Source: Candidatus Adiutrix sp. (GTDB lineage: Bacteria > Desulfobacterota > Desulfarculia > Adiutricales > Adiutricaceae). Taken from it: a DNA stretch of 9,115 nt. The notes beneath the pieces are model-generated. The model made no database searches, was not told where the DNA came from, and was given only the letters and a program-made list of their open reading frames with translations. The stretch covers positions 1 to 9,115 of the forward strand of contig JAITVE010000037.1 of assembly GCA_031285975.1 (NCBI GenBank), in the 5' to 3' direction. Below are positions 1 through 6,351 of the stretch, one piece after another. Position 1 is the first letter of the stretch, and each line of letters begins with the position of its first letter. The position numbers and the translations under genes were made by a program.

Positions 1-256
1 CAAGCTGGCCATCAGCTCCACCAAATCCATGACCGGGCACCTTTTGGGCGCGGCCGGGGGCGTGGAAGGGGTCATCATGGCCCTGGCCCTGAAGCACGGG
101 CTCCTGCCCCCCACCATCAACTACGAAACCCCCGACCCCAACTGCGACCTGGACTACGTGCCCAACGTGGCCCGCAAAGCGCAGGTGAAGGCGGCCATGA
201 GCAATTCCTTCGGCTTCGGCGGCACTAACGGTTGCCTGGTATTCAAAGCGGTCTAG
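1..256 (+). CDS. fabF: Beta-ketoacyl-ACP synthase II (FabF), C-terminal part, 5' end outside window
   Basis: This is the C-terminal 84 residues of a KAS II condensing enzyme, read from base 2 to the TAG at 254-256. FabF joins malonyl-ACP to acyl-ACP in the cytosolic elongation cycle of type II fatty acid synthesis. The visible signature is [15 protein letters not shown], which holds the conserved Lys and the second catalytic His of the Cys-His-His triad. The C-terminal glycine-rich NSFGFGGTN motif is also present. The nucleophilic Cys lies upstream, outside the window. The end point matches the family's normal end, so TAG acts as a normal stop here, which bears on the interrupted lipoprotein gene at 2464. 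A strong terminator follows at 276-307. FabF rather than FabB is inferred from the motif wording and is fairly secure. Confidence 0.95.
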   Translation, partial: KLAISSTKSMTGHLLGAAGGVEGVIMALALKHGLLPPTINYETPDPNCDLDYVPNVARKAQVKAAMSNSFGFGGTNGCLVFKAV

Positions 257-275
257 CCGGAGACCGTTGGATTCA

Positions 276-307
276 GCAAACCCGGCCTTCATCCGCCGGG
301 TTTTTGC
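276..307 (+). terminator. Rho-independent terminator after fabF
   Basis: A 9-bp perfect stem (278-286 with 295-303, AAACCCGGC / GCCGGGTTT) encloses an 8-base loop and runs into a T tract at 301-305. It starts 20 bases after the fabF stop. It should separate fabF from the small lipoprotein genes, unless read-through supplies them. Confidence 0.85.
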
Positions 308-337
308 TTTACGCAATATGACAGGAGGTAGCGTTCT

Positions 338-439
338 ATGAAAAAAATCATGCTGTTGGTCTTGGTGGTGCTTGTGGCTTCGGTGCTGCTGACTGGTTGC
401 AGTTGCTCCACCCACTGCTGGGACTGGGACATGCACTGA
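338..439 (+). CDS. Tiny lipoprotein, 33 aa, first of a tandem pair
   Basis: A short gene with a near-perfect ribosome site (AGGAGGT at 323-329, 8 bases before ATG). It encodes a basic start (MKKI), a hydrophobic stretch of about 15 residues, and a lipobox LLTGC with the lipidated Cys at residue 21. By general knowledge of lipobox proteins, it should be cut by signal peptidase II and anchored by its N-terminal lipid. The mature chain would be only 13 residues (CSCSTHCWDWDMH), with three Cys, two Trp and two His. That composition could bind metal or form a disulfide, but this is inference. The next gene at 459 has its Cys at the same residue and a similar signal peptide, so the two look like duplicates. 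Tiny lipoproteins include entericidins and colicin lysis proteins, but no specific similarity of the tail is claimed. The ribosome site and lipobox make it a likely real gene. Confidence 0.75.
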   Translation: MKKIMLLVLVVLVASVLLTGCSCSTHCWDWDMH

Positions 440-458
440 GTCAAAGGACGAACGTTCG

Positions 459-557
459 ATGAGAAAAATTTTGCTTTTGACCTTGGTGACGCTTTCCCTT
501 GTGGTGTTGCTGACCGGGTGTGGCTACTTGTTTCCGCCTTTAATGCCTGCCCCGTAA
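459..557 (+). CDS. Tiny lipoprotein, 32 aa, second of a tandem pair
   Basis: This gene begins 19 bases after the first tiny lipoprotein gene, probably in the same transcript. A ribosome site AAGGA (444-448) lies 10 bases before ATG. The signal peptide starts MRKI, is hydrophobic, and ends in LLTGC with Cys at residue 21, exactly as in its neighbour. The predicted mature peptide is 12 residues (CGYLFPPLMPAP), proline-rich and uncharged, unlike the neighbour's Cys/Trp/Asp tail. The start codon sits directly after a 10-bp perfect palindrome (449-458, CGAACGTTCG) that separates it from the ribosome site. Function is unknown. A shared signal peptide with different tails suggests duplication and divergence; a two-component small-lipoprotein arrangement like entericidin EcnA/EcnB is a possible analogy only. 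Confidence 0.7.
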   Translation: MRKILLLTLVTLSLVVLLTGCGYLFPPLMPAP

Positions 558-575
558 GTGCGGGGTCAGGCTGGC

Positions 576-601
576 GTTGCCAGGGGCAAGCCCTGGGCAA
601 C
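576..601 (+). terminator. Hairpin after the tiny lipoprotein pair, possible weak terminator
   Basis: GTTGCCAGGG (576-585) pairs with CCCTGGGCAAC (591-601) apart from one bulged G, around a 5-base loop. A smaller hairpin (CCCCG 550-554 with CGGGG 561-565) overlaps the stop of the second lipoprotein gene. The downstream T content (TTAATTTT, 608-615) is some bases away, so this may stabilise or partly terminate the transcript rather than act as a strong terminator. Confidence 0.35.
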
Positions 602-639
602 CTTCCGTTAATTTTGAGAACGAAAAGAGGTAACGGGCC

Positions 640-1065
640 ATGCGCCTGGTCATAGCCAGCGATCACGCGGGGCGGCGGCTCAAAAAAGCCGTGTACGCCT
701 ATCTTAAAGAACAGGGCCACGATGTCCGCGACCTGGGTGTGCCGGACGAGGTGGAGCGGGCCGATTACCCCGACTACGCCGCCCAGGTGGCCGAGGCCGT
801 GACGGCTGGCGGCTGCGAACTGGGCATTCTGGTTTGCGGCACGGGCACGGGCATGGCCTTGGCCGCCAACCGCGTGCGGGGGGCCCGGGCCGCCAACTGC
901 ACCGATGAATTCCTGGCCCGCATGGCCCGCGCCCACAACAACGCCAATATCCTGGCCCTGGGGGAACGCACCCTGGGGGAGGGCCTGGCCCTGGCCATTG
1001 TGGAGGCCTTCCTCAACACGCCTTTCGAAGGCGGCCGCCACCAAGACCGCCTCAACAAATTTTAG
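640..1065 (+). CDS. rpiB: Ribose-5-phosphate isomerase B
   Basis: A 141-residue RpiB/LacAB-family sugar-phosphate isomerase. It interconverts ribose 5-phosphate and ribulose 5-phosphate in the non-oxidative pentose phosphate pathway, in the cytosol. Visible family motifs in order are: SDHAG near residues 7-11, DYPDYA near 43-48, [12 protein letters not shown] near 66-77 with the catalytic Cys, [15 protein letters not shown] near 96-110 with the conserved His, and the C-terminal FEGGRH. Length fits the usual 140-150. Start ATG has AGAGG (626-630) 9 bases upstream. The gene ends with TAG. It lies 97 bases before glyA and probably shares its transcript. Related LacA/B isomerases are an alternative, but the context of central metabolism favours RpiB. 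Confidence 0.93.
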   Translation: MRLVIASDHAGRRLKKAVYAYLKEQGHDVRDLGVPDEVERADYPDYAAQVAEAVTAGGCELGILVCGTGTGMALAANRVRGARAANCTDEFLARMARAHNNANILALGERTLGEGLALAIVEAFLNTPFEGGRHQDRLNKF

Positions 1066-1087
1066 CTATGTCGCTAGCCGACGAATG

Positions 1088-1125
1088 GCCGTGCCGGGGC
1101 GCATTGCGCGCCGTGCTGGCACGGC
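1088..1125 (+). repeat. Inverted repeats in the glyA leader
   Basis: In the 97-base rpiB-glyA gap, GCCGTGCC (1088-1095) and GGCACGGC (1118-1125) form an 8-bp perfect inverted repeat around 22 bases. That loop itself contains GCGC-ATT-GCGC (1099-1109). The structure ends 37 bases before the glyA ATG. No T tract follows, so it is not a typical terminator. It could be an RNA stability or translation element. It does not match any riboswitch known to me. Confidence 0.4.
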
Positions 1126-1162
1126 GTTATCGGCTGAACTTATTGAACTGCCGGAGCTATCT

Positions 1163-2407
1163 ATGAAAACCATACTCGACCGCCGCGACCCCCAGGTCAG
1201 CGCCATTCTGCAAGGGGAACTGGGCCGCCAGCGCCACAACCTGGAGCTCATCGCCTCTGAAAATTTCACCTCGGAAGCGGTGCTGGCCGCCGCCGGGTCG
1301 GTGCTGACCAACAAATACGCGGAGGGCTATCCCGACCACCGTTATTACGGCGGCTGCGAATTCGCCGACCAGGTGGAAAGTTTAGCCATCAGCCGGGCCC
1401 GCAAGCTCTTCCAGGCCGAGCACGTCAACGTGCAGCCCCACAGCGGCTCCCAGGCCAACATCGCCGCCTACTTCGCGGTGATGAAGCCCGGCGAAACCCT
1501 TTTGGGCATGAGCCTGGCCCACGGCGGGCACCTGACCCACGGGGCCCCGGTGAGCTGCTCCGGCCGCCTGTTCGAGGTGCAGTCCTACGGCGTGCGGGAA
1601 GACACCGAGCTCATCGACTACGACGACCTGATGGCCAAGGCCGAGCGGTATAAGCCCAAAGTAATCGTCTGCGGGGCCTCGGCCTATCCGCGCATCATTG
1701 ATTTCGCCCAGTTCCGCAAAGCCGCCGACCTGGCCGGGGCCACCCTGATTGTGGACATGGCCCACTTCGCCGGGCTGGTGGCCGCCGGGCTCTACCCCTC
1801 GCCCACGCCCATTGCCGATATCGTCACCAGCACCACCCACAAAACCCTGCGCGGCCCGCGCGGCGGCCTGATTATCTGCAAAAGCGAACTGGCCCGCAAG
1901 GTGGATTCCCAAATCTTCCCCGGCACCCAGGGCGGCCCCCTGATGCACATCATCGCCGCCAAGGCCGTGGCCTTCGGCGAGGCTCTCACCGCCGACTTCA
2001 TGGACTATCAGCAGCAGGTGCTCCAGAACGCCGAACGCCTGGCGGGCAACCTTTCCGACGCGGGCTTCCGCCTGGTTTCCGGCGGCACCAGCACCCACCT
2101 GCTGCTCATTGACCTGCGCGGCAAGAACCTCACCGGCGTGGTGGCTGAAAAGGCCCTGGACAAGGCCGGCATCACCGCCAACAAAAACGCCCTCCCCTTC
2201 GACCCCCAGCCCTACACCGTCACCTCCGGGCTGCGGCTGGGCACCCCGGCCCTGACCACCAGGGGCCTCAAAGAATCTGAAATGGACGAAGTGGCCGAGT
2301 TCATCATCGAAGCCCTGCGCCGCCCTGACGACGAAGCGGCCCTGAACAAAATTCGCCTGAAGGTGGAAGCCTTCAGCCGCAAGTTCCCGCTGTACCCTGA
2401 TCTTTGA
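1163..2407 (+). CDS. glyA: Serine hydroxymethyltransferase
   Basis: A 414-residue PLP enzyme that converts serine plus tetrahydrofolate to glycine plus 5,10-methylene-tetrahydrofolate, the main one-carbon source and the methyl donor for thymidylate synthesis. Motifs: [11 protein letters not shown] (28-37), [15 protein letters not shown] (50-64), the cofactor-binding Asp198 and His201 in VDMAHFAG, and the Schiff-base Lys227 in [13 protein letters not shown]. These sit two residues before their E. coli GlyA counterparts, and overall length fits (E. coli 417). The reading frame is open back to 905, but ATG 1163 has GGAG (1153-1156) six bases upstream and gives the family's normal N-terminus, so the upstream part is overlap with rpiB. 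The dCMP deaminase nearby supplies dUMP, so GlyA and the deaminase feed the same dTMP reaction. Confidence 0.97.
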   Translation: MKTILDRRDPQVSAILQGELGRQRHNLELIASENFTSEAVLAAAGSVLTNKYAEGYPDHRYYGGCEFADQVESLAISRARKLFQAEHVNVQPHSGSQANIAAYFAVMKPGETLLGMSLAHGGHLTHGAPVSCSGRLFEVQSYGVREDTELIDYDDLMAKAERYKPKVIVCGASAYPRIIDFAQFRKAADLAGATLIVDMAHFAGLVAAGLYPSPTPIADIVTSTTHKTLRGPRGGLIICKSELARKVDSQIFPGTQGGPLMHIIAAKAVAFGEALTADFMDYQQQVLQNAERLAGNLSDAGFRLVSGGTSTHLLLIDLRGKNLTGVVAEKALDKAGITANKNALPFDPQPYTVTSGLRLGTPALTTRGLKESEMDEVAEFIIEALRRPDDEAALNKIRLKVEAFSRKFPLYPDL

Positions 2408-2417
2408 TCGACCTGTC

Positions 2418-2445
2418 CGCCGCTCCGGCGTAAGCCGGGGCGGCG
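2418..2445 (+). terminator. GC-rich hairpin after glyA, probable terminator
   Basis: Twelve bases (2418-2429, CGCCGCTCCGGC) pair with 2434-2445 with one T-G wobble, around a GTAA tetraloop of the stable GNRA class. It begins 11 bases after the glyA stop. Only a short CTTT follows (about 2450-2453), so termination may be partial. It ends 18 bases before the next start codon. Confidence 0.55.
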
Positions 2446-2463
2446 CATACTTTGGGGGGTATT

Positions 2464-2922
2464 ATGAAAAACGTCTTTCTGTGCCTTGTTGCTCTGGCCG
2501 CCACTTGTCTGTTTTCCGGCTGCGGGGCGGGCAGCGCCTACCGGAACAATGTCAACAGCTGGGTCGGGGCCCCCGTCCAGGAAATGGCCGCCAAGTGGGG
2601 CAATCTGGACGCGCTCCGCACGCTGCCCGGCGGCGGCAAGGAATACCTCGCGGTCAACGCCACCCCGCCCCTGTGGAACGAACCCTAGGTCTACAGCCCG
2701 CCCACGCAGTATACGGACGAAAGCGACCATGACTACTTCGTGCGCCGCGCCGAATATGACCACAACTTTAAGGGCGAGGGCTATTATTCCAGCATCCGCT
2801 GCCTCAGCTACGTGACCACGGACGCCCAGGGCCGGGTGGTGAAAGTCACCCCGGAATCATTCATGGGCCTCAGCGACTGCCGTTTCGTCGAACCGCCTCC
2901 CGCCAGAACATCAAGCCATTGA
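2464..2922 (+). pseudogene. Lipoprotein gene interrupted by an in-frame TAG
   Basis: ATG 2464 opens a lipoprotein with signal MKNVFLCLVALAATCLFSGC (Cys20 lipidated). It reads WVGAPVQEMAAKWG (33-46) and then meets TAG at 2686-2688 after 74 residues. The same frame continues without another stop for 77 codons to TGA 2920-2922. The downstream part looks like real protein: YYSSIRCLSYVTTDAQGRV and GLSDC, a Cys-pair layout common in small periplasmic lipoproteins that start with a W.G..V..M...WG segment. One base change (for example CAG or GAG to TAG) explains it; a sequencing error or amber suppression are alternatives. A 74-residue truncated lipoprotein could still be made. There is no strong ribosome site: the bases before ATG are GGGGGGTATT. 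A start at TTG 2452 is possible but poorer. The last codons lie in the inverted repeat at 2904-2963, so the original C-terminus may have been replaced. Function unknown. Confidence 0.75.
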
Positions 2923-2963
2923 AAAGCCGGCGGAGCCGGACTTTTCAATGGCTTGATGTTCTG
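2904..2963. repeat. 23-bp perfect inverted repeat spanning the lipoprotein gene end
   Basis: Bases 2904-2926 are the exact reverse complement of 2941-2963. The 14-base centre holds a further 5-bp stem (CCGGC 2927-2931 with GCCGG 2935-2939, loop GGA, one bulged A). The stop codon of the broken lipoprotein gene (2920-2922) is inside the left arm. The core AAAAG-CCGGC...CTTTT could act as a terminator in both directions, but the pairing extends well beyond a normal terminator. A second small hairpin (CGGC-TTC-GCCG, 2974-2984) follows. The dCMP deaminase start is 50 bases past the right arm. Confidence 0.9.
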
Positions 2964-3012
2964 AGTTTGAGAGCGGCTTCGCCGGACATTACTTGATTCA
3001 AGGGAACTGATA

Positions 3013-3516
3013 ATGAATGCTATGCCGGACAACAGCTTCTCAGGCCCCGACGGCCGCCCCGACTGGGACGAATATTTCATGCGCCTGGCCGAACTGGCCG
3101 CCACCCGCTCCACCTGCCTGCGCCGTCAAGTCGGGGCCGTGCTGGTGGCCGACCGCCGGGTGCTGGCCACCGGCTACAACGGCGCGCCCCGGGGCCTGGC
3201 CCACTGCCGGGAAACGGGCTGCCTGCGGGAGCAGCAGAACATCCCCTCCGGCCAGCGGCACGAAATCTGCCGGGCCATCCACGCCGAGCAAAACGCCATC
3301 CTCCAGGCCGCCCAATACGGCGTGGCCGTCAAAAACGCCACTATGTATATCACCAACCAGCCCTGCGCCATCTGCGCCCGCCTGATCATCAACCTCGACG
3401 TGCTGCGCATCATCCACCGCCAGGCCTATCCCGACGACTTCGCCCTCACCCTCATGCGCGAGGCCGGTTTCACCCTGGCCGACCGGGACAGCTTGATGGT
3501 CTGGACTCGGAGCTGA
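3013..3516 (+). CDS. comEB: Deoxycytidylate (dCMP) deaminase
   Basis: A 167-residue zinc-dependent cytidine/deoxycytidylate deaminase family protein (ComEB type). It deaminates dCMP to dUMP, the substrate of thymidylate synthase. The catalytic motif HAEQNAI gives His90 (zinc) and Glu92 (proton shuttle); PCAIC gives Cys118 and Cys121, the other zinc ligands. A Cys/His-rich insertion before it (HCRETGC 64-70, PSGQRHEIC 78-86) is typical of dCMP deaminases and can hold a second zinc. GYNGAPRG (54-61) is the substrate-loop motif. ATG 3013 has AGGGA (3001-3005) seven bases upstream; a second in-frame ATG at 3022 lacks such spacing. It is on the same strand as glyA, and both serve dTMP synthesis. 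The enzyme class is secure; the symbol is by family resemblance. Confidence 0.92.
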   Translation: MNAMPDNSFSGPDGRPDWDEYFMRLAELAATRSTCLRRQVGAVLVADRRVLATGYNGAPRGLAHCRETGCLREQQNIPSGQRHEICRAIHAEQNAILQAAQYGVAVKNATMYITNQPCAICARLIINLDVLRIIHRQAYPDDFALTLMREAGFTLADRDSLMVWTRS

Positions 3517-3558
3517 GGCCAGGCACGGGCGTTTCTTTGTGGGCACCCCCTCGCCTAC

Positions 3559-3586
3559 CGTCATTCCTGCTTCCGCAGGAATGACG
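3559..3586. repeat. Dispersed-type palindrome, copy 1
   Basis: CGTCATTCCTGC (3559-3570) and GCAGGAATGACG (3575-3586) form a perfect 12-bp stem with loop TTCC. Palindromes of the form GTCATTCC-GC...GC-GGAATGAC occur as dispersed intergenic repeats in many proteobacteria (from memory, no search). It lies 42 bases after the deaminase stop and could act as a transcript 3' end, although no T tract follows. Confidence 0.75.
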
Positions 3587-3616
3587 ACCGTGGAGGAGAG
3601 TAGCGGTGGATGTAAT

Positions 3617-3664
3617 GCCCATCAAAGAGAAAGGCATGGGCCCCGGCCTTCGCCGGGGTGACGG
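3617..3664. repeat. Dispersed-type palindrome, copy 2, with flanking inverted repeat
   Basis: CCCCGGC (3641-3647) pairs with GCCGGGG (3652-3658) around CTTC. GCCCAT (3617-3622) and ATGGGC (3636-3641) form another inverted repeat overlapping it. Read on the minus strand, the right side begins CGTCACCCCGGC. This aligns with CGTCATTCCTGC of the first palindrome at 3559, so the two appear to be divergent members of one repeat type in opposite orientation. Confidence 0.6.
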
Positions 3665-3794
3665 CGCTGCTGGGGGGCGACTTTTTTCTGAAGCCGGGCC
3701 GCTTAGGCTCAGTTCAGGAAAACGTCCAGATTGTTTCTTGACAGAGCCTTAATACATTCATGGTCAAGGTAAAAACACTGTTTTAAATTTACCC
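3665..3794. other. Spacer between the dCMP deaminase and adhesin 3' ends
   Basis: No gene seen. It contains a T6 run at 3682-3687 after a G-rich stretch, which might help stop transcripts of the deaminase strand. The part from about 3715 is AT-rich. Near the adhesin stop, on the minus strand, there are weak short inverted repeats (AAAACA-C-TGTTTT at 3773-3785) but no convincing terminator. Confidence 0.4.
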
Positions 3795-6236
3795 TCACGG
3801 AAGCACGCCGACGGCGACGGGGTAGCCGTAGGCGACGTCGTCCCAACCGACGGTGCCGCCGTCGAGGTACACGAACCAGGCACCGAAGTAGCCGACGTCG
3901 TTGAAGAACACCTCGCCGGACCAATACACATACCAACCAGAATCATAGCCATCATCAGGCCAACCAGCCGCAAACGCAGCACCCTTGCGCGGGACACTGG
4001 ACTCGTAACTGCTGTATCTCGCAACAGCCAACAACTGCGACACTTTCGGCAATTTGGCTGTTGTCGAGTAATGACCACCAAATATCTCACCAGTCTCCCA
4101 ATCGGGTGTTTGGAAAATCGCCGTCATGCCCGGTGATGTACCACTCGTTGATACAGAGTCATGTCTCACGTTGCCCCCAGCCGCTACAGCCGCAGGGAAC
4201 GTATTACTGGAAGAAGTGAAATCGCCATTGCCATTGCCGGACGTGCCGTACAAGATCGCCCAGGCTTTATTACCCTTACCAAGGGTCGGGTCAGTCGCAA
4301 ACACCGACAACGGCCCGGCACCGAAAGTCACCTCTTGTTCGCCAGTGTACCAAGTGCCGCTGTTACCGGTACAGGCGGATTCAGTAGTTTCATTGTTGTT
4401 GCCGCCAATGCAAACAGCCGCTTCCAGCGTCACAGACCTTGAACCAACCACGTCTGTAATCTTAACCGCAGCCGTGGTCACAGGCGTTTCAACAACTGCA
4501 TCAGCCGCCCAATCTCTGGTTCCGTCAGCGCTATCACCCCAGGTCAAACCGTTCTTGGCTGTTGCGCTTCTCTTCCACCAAGGGGCGCTGGAGGCGCTTG
4601 GGTTGGCCACAGATTTCACCGACCAAACCACATGGGCTCCGACAGGCAAAGACTGCTCGCCGTTATCGTCAACATACTTCTCCAGCGTCACCGTGGCCGT
4701 ACTCTGGTATCCTGTATTGGGATCGTTAAAGTCACCACCGTCAGTGGACAAAAAAATCAAAGTTCCGCTGGTCAACGTCGAAGCCGATCCCAGAGTGAAC
4801 GTCCGGCTGGTCTTCCCCGCCGTCAGGGTGGCCACCGTGGGCACGGCAGTGGCCGGAACCGTGGTCAACGCAATGCTTATCAAACCGTTGCCGTCAGTGG
4901 TATACACGCCGTTGCCGCTGTCAACTACACCGGCGGGCAAGCTCACCGCCACACGCTGACCGGCCACAGCCTCGCCAAAACCGTTGGTGATCTGGAACAC
5001 GAAGATGTTCGTCACGCCCATACCGCGCTGAATGATGTTGAAAGCGCCCTCTTTCACCCGGTATTCCAATATCATTTCATTCTGTCGGTTCACAAAATCA
5101 TGCCTTGAGCCATCCACCGTGCGCATCTCGGCCACCGTGGCCGGGGAAAGCTGATCCTCCCAGGCCATGCCGAACAGGTAATTGAAGGTTATACCGAACT
5201 GCGTTTCCTCTTGGCTGCCGGAATGCCGCTGGGTCAGGCTGGTGGAAAAAGCGGGCACAGGCGTCCACTCAAGCCCGTAACTCCACACCTTCGGGTCTTT
5301 TTGCGTGAAATCGCCGCTGCCGAAGCTGCCCACGCGGTCGCCCCTCCACTGCTCAAAGGCCCCCGTCACCGCCAGGTTGCGGTAAAAAGGCAGATAGCCG
5401 GTTAAACGGGCGTCGTAACCCTCGGCCGGGCGCTCTTCCACCAAACGGCTGTCGTAATCCTCAGAACCCTTCCAGTCGGAGAGGGGCGTGTAATAGTTGG
5501 CCGACAGGCGCAGCCAGTCATACCATGCCTCCACCCCGGCCCCGCCGCGTGTATGCTCACGGGTAAAATCCTGATCAAGAAAAATATTATAGCCAAAAGC
5601 GAAATTCGGGGCCGGGAAAAAACGCTGGCCCAAACCGAAGTTGCCTATCACCCGGTCGCCCGTCATGGTGCGTAGACCCATCTGGGTAAAAACCGCCGTG
5701 CCCTCACTGTCGTAAATGGGGTAAAGGAAATCGCCGCTGCCCGTCACCTGGCCTTCGTCATTGAGGCGAACGCTTATGCGGGCCTTGCCGTAACCACCCA
5801 GCCAGCCCTCGGCCCAGGATGAAAACCAGCCGCCGCCCGCGCTCAGGGCCATATCCAGCAAGCGGTCACCCACGTTGCCGCCGTCCCATCGGGACGATGA
5901 CCGGGCGCCGTAGGAACCGTCCGGGTTGCGGCGGTAGCGCTCACCGTAGGTCAGCCGGGTGGTTCCGTTGGGGCCGTCCTGCATCCGCCAGGCCTTCTCA
6001 TATGTCGATTCATCATCGTCGGAAGGGGAGGACATACCGGGCAGCCCCGCCAGCCCCAGGGCCGCGTCCAGCCCGAACACCGAAGGCTCCGGCGAGCTGG
6101 CCGGAGATGGATTGGACACGGGAGCTGCGGCCGCTTTCCTTTCCTCGGCTTCGGCCAAAACGGCCAGAGGCAGGCTGAAAGCCATGACGAACATTATGGC
6201 TAAAACCCGGCCTAGACTGCGGGTGGAACTATTCAT
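3795..6236 (-). CDS. Inverse autotransporter adhesin, intimin/invasin family
   Basis: An 813-residue outer-membrane adhesin. A Sec signal peptide (1-28) has the hydrophobic core VLAIMFVMAFSLPLAVLA and a likely cut after VLA. A low-complexity Pro/Ser/Asp linker (29-80) follows, then an intimin-type beta-barrel (about 120-395). Its hallmarks are FGLGQR (200-205), GYNIFLDQDF (215-224), WYDWLRLSANYYTPLSDWK (238-256), EERPAEGYDARLTGYLP (267-283), FGSGDF (305-310) and a final strand ILEYRVKE. The exported passenger begins with an Ig-like domain (about 408-482, invasin/Big_1 type), then a second beta-rich segment, a Cys pair (609, 622), FGAGPLSVF (638-646) and a C-terminal domain (725-810) with KLPKVSQLLA, YWSGEV and GYPVAVGV, resembling DUF1566/lectin-like tips. 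No LysM domain is seen. Known family members bind host receptors or other cells; the target here is unknown. ATG 6236 has AAAGG with 7-base spacing; a GTG start at 6344 is possible. The passenger DNA is poorer in GC. Confidence 0.9.
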   Translation of the reverse strand: MNSSTRSLGRVLAIMFVMAFSLPLAVLAEAEERKAAAAPVSNPSPASSPEPSVFGLDAALGLAGLPGMSSPSDDDESTYEKAWRMQDGPNGTTRLTYGERYRRNPDGSYGARSSSRWDGGNVGDRLLDMALSAGGGWFSSWAEGWLGGYGKARISVRLNDEGQVTGSGDFLYPIYDSEGTAVFTQMGLRTMTGDRVIGNFGLGQRFFPAPNFAFGYNIFLDQDFTREHTRGGAGVEAWYDWLRLSANYYTPLSDWKGSEDYDSRLVEERPAEGYDARLTGYLPFYRNLAVTGAFEQWRGDRVGSFGSGDFTQKDPKVWSYGLEWTPVPAFSTSLTQRHSGSQEETQFGITFNYLFGMAWEDQLSPATVAEMRTVDGSRHDFVNRQNEMILEYRVKEGAFNIIQRGMGVTNIFVFQITNGFGEAVAGQRVAVSLPAGVVDSGNGVYTTDGNGLISIALTTVPATAVPTVATLTAGKTSRTFTLGSASTLTSGTLIFLSTDGGDFNDPNTGYQSTATVTLEKYVDDNGEQSLPVGAHVVWSVKSVANPSASSAPWWKRSATAKNGLTWGDSADGTRDWAADAVVETPVTTAAVKITDVVGSRSVTLEAAVCIGGNNNETTESACTGNSGTWYTGEQEVTFGAGPLSVFATDPTLGKGNKAWAILYGTSGNGNGDFTSSSNTFPAAVAAGGNVRHDSVSTSGTSPGMTAIFQTPDWETGEIFGGHYSTTAKLPKVSQLLAVARYSSYESSVPRKGAAFAAGWPDDGYDSGWYVYWSGEVFFNDVGYFGAWFVYLDGGTVGWDDVAYGYPVAVGVLP

Positions 6237-6351
6237 GATTGTACCTTTGGAATTTTTACGCGAGTTTTTGAAGTGTTCTTGGCCGCCTTCGACCATGACC
6301 AGGGCGCTGTATTCCAATGTCATCCTCTTAAAAATGCCATTCACCAAAAAG

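Noticed and set aside
289..1044. 251-codon minus-strand open frame across the tiny lipoproteins and rpiB
   Set aside because: It is a shadow of rpiB and of the terminator region; its sequence has no family features, and rpiB is certain on the other strand.
905..1162. 86-codon in-frame extension of glyA overlapping rpiB
   Set aside because: The extension has no SHMT character, would overlap rpiB in another frame, and a good ribosome site precedes ATG 1163.
1382..2098. 238-codon minus-strand open frame inside glyA
   Set aside because: Composition typical of an antisense shadow; glyA motifs on the + strand are complete.
2686..2688. TAG as genome-wide recoded sense codon
   Set aside because: fabF and rpiB both end with TAG exactly where their families end, so TAG works as a stop in this genome; only a local or suppressed event remains possible.
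4126..4959. 277-codon + strand open frame opposite the adhesin passenger
   Set aside because: The opposite strand carries an obvious secreted adhesin; this frame shows no domain or ribosome site.
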